The notes below the pieces were generated by a model. The model saw only the letters and a program-made list of their open reading frames with translations. It made no database searches and was not told the origin of the DNA. A stretch of DNA of 64,000 nt, taken from positions 3,072 through 67,071 of the forward strand of contig CAKPBB010000007.1 in assembly GCA_934140005.1 (NCBI GenBank). The letters run 5' to 3'. Below, piece by piece: positions 45,301 to 52,235 of this stretch; within the stretch, counting starts at the first letter, position 1, and every line of letters begins with the position of its first letter. The DNA comes from an uncultured Clostridia bacterium (GTDB lineage Bacteria > Bacillota > Clostridia > TANB77 > CAG-508). The translations under genes were made by a program, and so were the position numbers.

Positions 45301-47100
45301 ATCACAAAAATCCTCATAATTTATAATTTTAGTATCATATGAATATAAATTAATTATATCAATAAATTCTAGTAATAAACCTTTCTCTAAAATTTCTATC
45401 TCATTCTCTTCAAAAAAAGAATTACTATAATTAGACTTTACAATTCCTATTTCTGTCTGCTTTTTCCATTCTTCTGATATTTCATTATCAAATATTAAAT
45501 TATATATAAATTTATACCTATTTTCTTTAGCTAATAATTTATTTGATATCCATATTTGATACCTTCTATATACACATCTTCCTATCTTCTCAATATTTTT
45601 ATAAAATACCTGATATTTACCTTTACAATCACAATATGTATTATCAAAAAAATTTTCAAAACAAATATCTTCGTAAATATCGTATTTTAATCTAATTCCC
45701 TCATTATTATAAGTAATAATTCCTTCAGTTTCTAAAACATTTAAAATGCTTGAATCAATATCAGTTTCTTTTGTTCCTAATGTAAATTTCTGTGCTCTAT
45801 CAAAAACAATTTTATTTACCGCATCTTCAATATCTTTTACGTTGATTTTATATTTATTTTTATTATTCTTTAAACAAATTATATTATTCCATATATACTC
45901 TCTAAATTTATTAATATCCGTTATATTATCAATATCTACACTATTTTTTATCATTATGTTTATATAAAATGGTGTTTTTAATAAACTTTCATATATTTTA
46001 TCTTGAGACATTTTATTAATTAATGGATACTGTTTTTCTAAATCTTTTAATTCATCTTCACTAATTTCATTAACATTGTAATCAATTATATTGTATTTTG
46101 ATTCTATCTTTAAAAAAGCATTTTTATCGCTTGTCCTACATGATGTTATTATATAAACATTTTCATATTGATTAGTTATATTATATAACGATTCCAATAA
46201 ATCCAACTTCGTTTTAGGAGCATCTGCTATAAACTCTAAAGCATCTATAAAAAATACAATCTTTTTACCATTAAGTAATTCCAAAATATTTTTAATATCC
46301 AAATTCCAAATATTATCTATATGGCTTTCTTCAATAAATCTTTCTGCACGTGCAAATAGTATAATATCCTCTTTTTCAATAAGCTTTTTGCATATTACTG
46401 TTTTTCCAACACCTTCTGTACCTTGTATTGACAAAAATTTAGCATTTTCTCTTTTAATCTTTTCTATTAATTCTGTTCTATCAATTTCATACTCATCATT
46501 AATTTTAACATCTATATTACTAATTCCAACATTTTTGCTATCATTTACTGCTTTTTCAAACTTGTTCGAATATTCATTAAAATTTTCAAATTCCGTTTTT
46601 AGTAAATTATATAATTTCTCTTGAAATATTAAATCATTTTGTGCCTTTTGTATAATATCTTGTGTCGTAATTAAATTATCTTCTTTTGTAAATGATATAT
46701 TTCCAATTTGTTTTTTACCTGTATAATCATTAACATTTTTTATGCTATCATTATGTAAAACAAAAAAATATACACTATTAATTTTTGTAAATCGATTCTT
46801 TTTATCATCTCTTATGTTTTCTAAAGTGTTTTTAATTTTTTGATGCACATCAATTACTGTACTTACTTGAACTAATATTTCTTCATTTTCTGAAATTAAA
46901 TCGAAATATGGAAAATTACAGGTATCATTATTTAAATTATGAAAATCAATCCCATAGTATAATTTACAAATCTCTTCAGCAAATAATTCAAACATTTTTG
47001 CCGAATCGAATAAACCATTCTTATTTGCCATTTCTATTTTTTGTTGATATGCAGATATATAATCTATAATAAATTTCATTCTATCAGCAGAATACATCAT
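42382..47100 (-). CDS. SMEK-domain STAND NTPase, candidate antiphage sensor/effector
   Basis: The 1572-residue protein has an N-terminal ~150-residue SMEK-type domain (MFELFAEEICKLYYGIDFHN, NFPYFDLISENEEILVQVST), which has the spacing of a PD-(D/E)xK nuclease-like fold (Glu, Asp, then QVS). A P-loop NTPase follows with Walker A GTEGVGKT (Lys233) and Walker B FFIDALEF (Asp286), with sensor-like TSCRTS. The remaining ~1150 residues are helical, as in the sensor arms of STAND proteins. STAND proteins with nuclease-like N-termini (Avs families) detect phage proteins and oligomerise. The gene lies 4 bases after the HNH-like gene. Defence is inferred from family and location. Confidence 0.82.
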   Translation of the reverse strand: MMYSADRMKFIIDYISAYQQKIEMANKNGLFDSAKMFELFAEEICKLYYGIDFHNLNNDTCNFPYFDLISENEEILVQVSTVIDVHQKIKNTLENIRDDKKNRFTKINSVYFFVLHNDSIKNVNDYTGKKQIGNISFTKEDNLITTQDIIQKAQNDLIFQEKLYNLLKTEFENFNEYSNKFEKAVNDSKNVGISNIDVKINDEYEIDRTELIEKIKRENAKFLSIQGTEGVGKTVICKKLIEKEDIILFARAERFIEESHIDNIWNLDIKNILELLNGKKIVFFIDALEFIADAPKTKLDLLESLYNITNQYENVYIITSCRTSDKNAFLKIESKYNIIDYNVNEISEDELKDLEKQYPLINKMSQDKIYESLLKTPFYINIMIKNSVDIDNITDINKFREYIWNNIICLKNNKNKYKINVKDIEDAVNKIVFDRAQKFTLGTKETDIDSSILNVLETEGIITYNNEGIRLKYDIYEDICFENFFDNTYCDCKGKYQVFYKNIEKIGRCVYRRYQIWISNKLLAKENRYKFIYNLIFDNEISEEWKKQTEIGIVKSNYSNSFFEENEIEILEKGLLLEFIDIINLYSYDTKIINYEDFCDVQLIPTGVGRDNVINIIEKNNIYCKNLIDKNKIVKLCLDYTNQRKQKDEILKKICIIMQYYIDESFEKISFNFLDEINKCLIVTFKLSNYCKEWLNTFFDKIIECYNGADTSKKRMAKKIAEFIIKNSWPKLTINLPEKLCNMASMIWKKENENDRFYDIEDNPYGLRDDYDHLYPNVKNNIFLWNIFRNNFWKGLDWAIEFVNECVEKYAQNYPENIMKINLIFIDENNIQREYYGNPNMWMGCTEDHHIHNLLSDIVYNIKEAMINYIDKNIYNKDIFKFLEYIRTKIYKESNNIILLTVIENIGMHYQKEFPGYALDLISSIDIVEWDIFRYSRYLSNPQLEMLKKQIFQKVGIPGIKNRYSRDSKCNISIQQYAQNIQINADSEIIEKCYNILDYLYSVVNNDEENASKYLQIQKMDFRNAKVTQLDNNIISIEANVTGEAKKVVEIHEENKLISDDLILKLNQCSVDLKEEKDCSQLLVNLIDEFITIKNNNDIQAIGLEKIIIGMISVILQKDNVSIEKKDEYCSYWIEGIEQIFKNNSFQFEPTLVPKLIEQLHSDISIETKNKIKLIVLDIINTNGDDGIINSIQKEIIKYLQKDKKLSSVLFNTIIELSKDEMKHQKFNALYIKHKDNDFKFVPNKIPRLKGVDRQINQEKGKKYISRRNYIIEKYLYSMEELNIAEFNINDYDLKNLCHIANCGKNFDDNLFCKIIKEIIKLIISMKNDDSNEYKNNILDVYQEYEIIRLFERELDYIDKGYEKIIDLLFDDCDFSEFKKEAIEFYLEILNCFIALYFDSYKDKNMRTIIERKIKYIESKIERIKCENVKQKLCKCLYLSPRKYEKWNPSEIKTEYEYKDKKFLNEQLCKYGKYDIKNSMRTIYLLKIDELLPEILISVEEILKFNKKDFEVEFEGDTKIIIDRIITRAFMNFSDDIKMDFDLIDAYENILKILIEFNYEKAGVILDEFRIH

Positions 47101-47104
47101 TTCT

Positions 47105-48091
47105 TTATTCTCCTTTTTTATCTTTTATATTGTCAATCAATTTTTTGTACTCAATATACTTTTCTTTCATATATAATCCTAATCCTATTTCAATTTGATT
47201 ATTCTTTATTTCTAATTCTGTACTTCCAGCATAAGTATATGTATTTCCATAATCTTCAATCTTATCAAAGTCTATATTGTTCATGTAATAATTTTTAAAA
47301 TCTTCAAATTCATCTTCTGATTCAAATTCTATTATTATATCATTAAGATTTCTCATTGCATTTTTTTCTTCTGAATCATCATAACCTTTTGGATAATTAT
47401 ACAAAAAGTCTCTCAAAATAATTTCTTTAGAATTTTTTATATAATACTTATATTTATAAGTATTTCGATGATTATAATCTATAAATTCACTTGATGGTAC
47501 TACTGTGGTTAGTCTTCCAGAATCAAGGCTGACAATTTGAGTTGAATATATACACGTGTCATTATATTTCAAATATAACATAGAAAAAGAAGTGCTTTCA
47601 TTTGTCATCAGGTAACTATAGAATTCTGTATTATAATTATTTTCATTTATAATTTCTATTTTATAACTAGGATTCTCTTTATAATAGTACCCCTCTATAT
47701 TTTCATCCCTTATTTCAGTCCAATTTTCTGTATCTCTTAGTGTTTCAAATATATATTCTAGTTTATTTTTTTGACTTAAAATAATTCTTTTTTTCAAATT
47801 ATAACAAACAATATTCTCAGTTTGATCTTTCCATGATTTTATTAACTGAACTGTATATTTATCTTCATCACTATCAATTAATTTAGCACAACTTTGACAT
47901 AGCCAAATTCCATTATCAAAACTTTTTCTTTCCTCTTCAGACATATTTTTATTGTATCTTGGCCCTCCAGGTGCAGCAGTACATATATGAGCTGCAACAC
48001 CTATATTATTAATGCTATTCTTACTATCTGGACCTATTGTTATTTTTCTACAATTAGGATTTGAACATATATATACTACTCTTTTTGCCAA
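47105..48091 (-). CDS. HNH-like zinc-binding protein, partner of SMEK-STAND gene (5' end frameshifted)
   Basis: The 328-residue open frame starts at TTG 48091, without a ribosome site. It begins AKRVVYICSNPNCRKITIGP and continues AAHICTAAPGGPRYNKNM and NGIWLCQSCAKLIDSDE. Paired cysteines (about 9-14 and 66-69), the His of AAH and the Asn of NGIW form an HNH/treble-clef-type module often found at the start of defence-island proteins. The C-terminal ~200 residues are unrecognised. Residues normally preceding AKRV are encoded one frame away at 48092-48135, consistent with a 1-base deletion. The stop lies 4 bases before the SMEK gene. Confidence 0.75.
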   Translation of the reverse strand: MAKRVVYICSNPNCRKITIGPDSKNSINNIGVAAHICTAAPGGPRYNKNMSEEERKSFDNGIWLCQSCAKLIDSDEDKYTVQLIKSWKDQTENIVCYNLKKRIILSQKNKLEYIFETLRDTENWTEIRDENIEGYYYKENPSYKIEIINENNYNTEFYSYLMTNESTSFSMLYLKYNDTCIYSTQIVSLDSGRLTTVVPSSEFIDYNHRNTYKYKYYIKNSKEIILRDFLYNYPKGYDDSEEKNAMRNLNDIIIEFESEDEFEDFKNYYMNNIDFDKIEDYGNTYTYAGSTELEIKNNQIEIGLGLYMKEKYIEYKKLIDNIKDKKGE

Positions 48092-48135
48092 TTTATTATC
48101 GTATCTGTAAAATTATCTCTTTTATTATTTTTCAT
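48092..48135 (-). other. Displaced 5' end of the HNH-like gene (apparent -1 nt)
   Basis: From ATG 48135 the frame reads MKNNKRDNFTDTIIN, the usual leader of this family before LAKRV. It then runs out of frame into WQKE and a stop. One extra T in the AAATT run at about 48091-48094 would give IIN-LAKRVV in one frame. The ATG is 15 bases after the previous stop, as expected in an operon. Confidence 0.6.
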
Positions 48136-48150
48136 TAATACCACATCTTA

Positions 48151-48813
48151 TTATTTTTTACATTTTAGAGCTACTTCTATTAATAGTTCTTCTAATCTTC
48201 GACTTCCACAATATCTCTCAAACTGATTAAACATTTTTTTATCTTCAATTATTTCTTTTGATATCCATCCAATTACAAAAGAAATACCAATTATTGAAAT
48301 TATTGCTATTGGAATCATATTCCAAAATCCTATATTCTCAGTCAGACTTTGAAGAGCTATTTCCCATATTGTTAAAAATAGTGTTCCTATAATAATTGGA
48401 TTTAGATACTTAATTTCACTTTTTTCTCTTTTGCTCCTAATCTCTTGAATTAAAATTTCAATTTTATTAATTGTATTTATCTTATTATTTCTACAATATT
48501 TTATAATCCATTGATTTTGGAATTCATCAATTTTTTTATATACACTTCTCATATATTTTAAACTAATAAAATACCTCGATGATTTACTTACTTTTATTTT
48601 TTTTCCAATCTCAACAACAAAAACTAATTGACTTACAAAAAATAGTATAATCATTATAAAAAAATATAATAATATGTAATTACTTTTCTTTAAACATATA
48701 ACATTTATGCAATATATTATTGAATTTAATATTATTCCTACTTTCCAAATAATATTTGCAAAATTACTTTTGATTGCACATTCAGTATTATATTTATTTA
48801 ATAATTTTCGCAT
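48151..48813 (-). CDS. Four-helix membrane protein in the SMEK-STAND operon
   Basis: The 220-residue protein has two membrane helices near the N-terminus (about 23-42 and 47-70), a ~70-residue cytoplasmic segment rich in Lys/Ile, and two helices near the C-terminus (about 141-160 and 168-188). A cytoplasmic end follows. Excellent ribosome site AAGGAGG. I do not recognise a family. It begins the operon: it precedes the HNH-like gene by 15-59 bases, depending on the HNH start. A membrane effector or anchor role for the defence module is possible but unsupported. Confidence 0.65.
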   Translation of the reverse strand: MRKLLNKYNTECAIKSNFANIIWKVGIILNSIIYCINVICLKKSNYILLYFFIMIILFFVSQLVFVVEIGKKIKVSKSSRYFISLKYMRSVYKKIDEFQNQWIIKYCRNNKINTINKIEILIQEIRSKREKSEIKYLNPIIIGTLFLTIWEIALQSLTENIGFWNMIPIAIISIIGISFVIGWISKEIIEDKKMFNQFERYCGSRRLEELLIEVALKCKK

Positions 48814-48835
48814 CTTGATTCCTCCTTATAAACAT

Positions 48836-48878
48836 AAAAAGCAAAATATAAGCTAAAATTCACTATATATTTTGCTTT
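48836..48878 (-). terminator. Terminator after GmrSD-like gene
   Basis: GCAAAATATA with its complement TATATTTTGC, large loop, then TTTTTA on the minus strand, 24 bases after the stop codon at 48902. It separates the restriction operon from the SMEK-STAND operon. Confidence 0.8.
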
Positions 48879-48901
48879 TCTTTTGTTAAAATACTTTAAT
48901 T

Positions 48902-50806
48902 TTAATTTATTTCTAAATAATTATTTCTTATATAATCCTTAAATGATTTAACATCTTCGAATACTCTATATTTTTGTAAATTAACTTTACTAATGTTGCT
49001 ATTTTCTTCGTCTATCATAATTGCAACTGGTTCACTTAAGTTGTTTTGTATTCCATCAGGCCACGCCAAATCAATAATAATACTTTCATTATCACTTACT
49101 TTTAGTTCATAGTTAATTTCTCCACCCGAAAGTCCATTTTCTTCCATCCAGTATGATAATTCCAATATTTTTTCATCTTCATTTATATCATTTGATACAC
49201 CTTTTCTATTAGCATAATCAGTAATTTCTACTTTATCAACCTTATTATCTAAAAGACTATTTAAGAAATTATTTGCACTTTCAGCTAATAATTTTCTTCT
49301 TTCATCTAAAAATCTTTCATAATTTTCTACTTTAAATAATTCTTTGTCATTTGTTGGAATCCAATGTGATTCTATTGCTCCCGGTTGTTTTTCCATATAA
49401 ATTGGAATATATTTTTCTGGTTTTTCATCAGATATATCTTCATTTGTTTTTCTAGTAATAAACGTATAATTAGCCAAAGAATTTACTACAGATTTAGTTC
49501 TACCATTTTTATATAATAATGCTTTAGGAAATATATGATGAATCTCCAGTGAAGAATTTTTTCCTAGTAAATAATTCTTTAATTCAATACCACTTGAAAA
49601 ATCTTTTGATTTATTCATTCGTGTTAATAAATATAGTAAAGGATAGAATCTAGCACCAGTTCCCCAGCCCCAGAAATCTTCTGGTTTTATAGTTAAATCT
49701 GCTCTATCTTGTCTTAATTGATTTATTAGTCCATCTATTCCTTCACCATTATTTACTACATTTAAGTCTCTTGCAAGAACACTCTCTGTTGATCCTGCAT
49801 ATCTTCCCCATAAAAATGTATGAATATACCAATATAATAATTTGTTCCATTCCGCATCGTTTAGTTCTCTATTCTCTTTATTTAAATACCCTATCATTAA
49901 TGGAATAGCAAATTTACTACTTAGCACTCTTGTATTATCTAATCCAAGTCTTGAACCAATTTGATTTAATATTTCATCTATTCTATTCTCGACATCTTTA
50001 AGACTTTTCTTAAAGTCTTCTATATCTACCTGTTCTAATTCAGAAAAATAAGCTTTGCTTGTTAAGTGAACAGTTACACATCTTAGTAACCATTCTAATT
50101 TAAATTCATAACCAGCTTCTTTTAATCTATTTAATATACCTCTTAGCTCCTGTCTTGCTTCTGGCCATAATGCACATATTTTGGCTAATGCTAAATCACC
50201 TTTACTTAATTTAGTACCGCCACTATTTAAATTATTAAAAATTTCAACTACAACATCTAAAGTCTTGTCTTCTCCAACAACTTCCTCTATTTGTAAATCT
50301 TTTTGTGTTAAATTTAAATAAAGTCTATTTAGTTTTTCTATATAATCCATATAAAATTCTTTTTTATCTGATTGAACAATATAGTTTGCAGCCCCTAATT
50401 TTAAAACTTGTGTTACATCTACCCAATATTGATCATCTTTCATTTTAATAGGAGCATAAAATTCAAATATTTCTGTATTCAAGTTAAAATATAAATTTTT
50501 AAATGCTTTATCATCACCTTCAAAGAAGGAAGGGGCTTCACCTTTAATTAATCCATATAACGTTGTTATTCTTTGTTGGCCATCTAATATTAGTTTTACA
50601 GATTTGTTTGCTTGGTCAATATTTCCTCTTGTATATGATTCATCAGCTTCTGTTGTCCAAATTAGTATTCCACCTATCGGGTAACCCTTATATAAAGAAT
50701 TTGCTAATTTTTTAACTTGCTCTCTATTCCATACATACCCTCTTTGGAATTCTGGTAATGCATATTGTTTCGCATCAATTTGTGCTAAAATATCAATAAT
50801 TTTCAT
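48902..50806 (-). CDS. GmrSD-like DUF262/DUF1524 protein
   Basis: The 634-residue protein has an N-terminal DUF262 domain (LPEFQRGYVWNREQVKKLAN, SLYKGYPIGGILIWT, ILDGQQRITTLYGLI). Its DGQQR motif is the ParB/sulfiredoxin-like NTPase centre. A helical middle follows, then a C-terminal HNH-type DUF1524 domain (SLEIHHIFPKALLY, NSLANYTFI). GmrSD enzymes are type IV restriction systems for modified phage DNA. About 120 further residues resemble DUF4357-type or similar C-terminal add-ons (DYANRKGVSNDINEDEK). Its ATG lies 1 base after the hsdS stop, with the ribosome site inside hsdS, so it is translationally coupled to the methylase genes. Confidence 0.86.
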   Translation of the reverse strand: MKIIDILAQIDAKQYALPEFQRGYVWNREQVKKLANSLYKGYPIGGILIWTTEADESYTRGNIDQANKSVKLILDGQQRITTLYGLIKGEAPSFFEGDDKAFKNLYFNLNTEIFEFYAPIKMKDDQYWVDVTQVLKLGAANYIVQSDKKEFYMDYIEKLNRLYLNLTQKDLQIEEVVGEDKTLDVVVEIFNNLNSGGTKLSKGDLALAKICALWPEARQELRGILNRLKEAGYEFKLEWLLRCVTVHLTSKAYFSELEQVDIEDFKKSLKDVENRIDEILNQIGSRLGLDNTRVLSSKFAIPLMIGYLNKENRELNDAEWNKLLYWYIHTFLWGRYAGSTESVLARDLNVVNNGEGIDGLINQLRQDRADLTIKPEDFWGWGTGARFYPLLYLLTRMNKSKDFSSGIELKNYLLGKNSSLEIHHIFPKALLYKNGRTKSVVNSLANYTFITRKTNEDISDEKPEKYIPIYMEKQPGAIESHWIPTNDKELFKVENYERFLDERRKLLAESANNFLNSLLDNKVDKVEITDYANRKGVSNDINEDEKILELSYWMEENGLSGGEINYELKVSDNESIIIDLAWPDGIQNNLSEPVAIMIDEENSNISKVNLQKYRVFEDVKSFKDYIRNNYLEIN

Positions 50807-50807
50807 T

Positions 50808-52226
50808 TTAAACTCCTTTTTGTAGCTTTTCCTTTATTTCATTTTGATATATATCAATCTCTGCCTTTAATTTGTTCTGTTCTTCTATAGATTTTTTTAT
50901 CTCTTGTGCAATTTTTTCTTGTTCTTTTATAGGAATATCTATAATTGGAAATTCTTTTATTTGTATAGGAAATATATTTGTATTGTTTCCTAAACCTTTT
51001 TTATATGCTTCTACTATATATTGAAAATATAAGCTTCTAAAATAGTAATATGCAAATTCCCTATTATAATTTTGATTCAATCTTATTCTTATTATAAAGT
51101 CGGCAAAAATCCCCTTATATTCATCCTCAATAATTGCTACCTTACCTATTGTCCCTTCTCCTGAACGTGCTAATAGAATATCCCCTTTTTGTATATTCTT
51201 TTCGATATTATTTTTAGCAAATTCTTCAGATACAGTCTTAGCATTTTCACTATCAAATACATAGTTTTTTATGTCAGCCATTGAAACATAATAGTATTCT
51301 TGTCCTTCTTCATAGTCATCTGGAGAAATTGATTTTCCTAAACACATTGGTTCTTCTAAGAAATCTTTTATTTTCTTTTTAGAATTTTTCTTTAATTCTT
51401 CAAAGACAAAATCTTTTGCCTCCTTGTGAAACTTGACACTGTTCCTTACATCTATATTATTAGAAAATTTAAGTAATGTTGTTTTATAATTTCTCTCATT
51501 TTTTAATTCAAAAAATTTATCATAGTTAAAATTAAAATATTTTCTAAATGTTTCATTAATTATGTCGTCTTCCGAGATAATTCTATCTTTTAAAGAAGAA
51601 ATTTTATTTTCTATATTTAAAATTATTGAATTATATTTTTGCTCATTCTTTATTAAATTATCAACTGCCTCCTTGTTAAATTTCATATATGTCAAGTCTT
51701 TTTCATTTATTGTAGGATATCCTTTACCTGTTCTTGTAATTGATACTAAATTTTCATAAAAATTTTCACGTAACATATAATAAATAATAGTTTTTATTTT
51801 TTTTGGAATCAAATGAATAAAAGCAGTTGTATAGTATATCTCTTTGTTTTCTTCAGTAATTCTTACATATTTTTTTAAATTTGGTCTAACCTTTGAAATT
51901 AAAATATCATCTGTTTTTGCTTTTAAGATATCACCTTTATCTATTTTCTTATAATAATCTTCATCTTCTATTCTTCTCTCATTATTATCTAAATCAACTG
52001 GTTCAACATAGCCATTTTTATCTACATTTCCTATTTCAGAATATTTAAATTTTTCTAGCTTGTCTACACAGACTTTATTATTCATGGCAAAATCAAATAA
52101 TTCTTTAAAAGAGTAATATTTCTCTTTTTTTATGTTTTTTTGAAACAATATGTATTGTACATCGCTTCTTAAAGATTTTTCTTTTCCAAAATCATTTAAT
52201 TTTATATTCATTACTTTTATAGACAT
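50808..52226 (-). CDS. hsdS: Type I-like specificity subunit HsdS
   Basis: The 472-residue protein has two target-recognition domains. The first (about 1-190) includes KAKTDDILISKVRPNLKKYV and ENFYENLVSITRTGKGYPTI, shown as GDILKAKTDDILISKVRPN. The second (about 270-440) includes GQEYYYVSMADIKNY, KGDILLARSGEGTIGKVAII, and the helix EQEKIAQEIKKSIEEQNKL. The conserved DIL-x-S/R-G patterns identify it. It directs the methylase (and fused nuclease) to a bipartite site. It lies 9 bases after hsdM and before the GmrSD-like gene. Confidence 0.9.
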   Translation of the reverse strand: MSIKVMNIKLNDFGKEKSLRSDVQYILFQKNIKKEKYYSFKELFDFAMNNKVCVDKLEKFKYSEIGNVDKNGYVEPVDLDNNERRIEDEDYYKKIDKGDILKAKTDDILISKVRPNLKKYVRITEENKEIYYTTAFIHLIPKKIKTIIYYMLRENFYENLVSITRTGKGYPTINEKDLTYMKFNKEAVDNLIKNEQKYNSIILNIENKISSLKDRIISEDDIINETFRKYFNFNYDKFFELKNERNYKTTLLKFSNNIDVRNSVKFHKEAKDFVFEELKKNSKKKIKDFLEEPMCLGKSISPDDYEEGQEYYYVSMADIKNYVFDSENAKTVSEEFAKNNIEKNIQKGDILLARSGEGTIGKVAIIEDEYKGIFADFIIRIRLNQNYNREFAYYYFRSLYFQYIVEAYKKGLGNNTNIFPIQIKEFPIIDIPIKEQEKIAQEIKKSIEEQNKLKAEIDIYQNEIKEKLQKGV

Positions 52227-52235
52227 ATTTTCACC

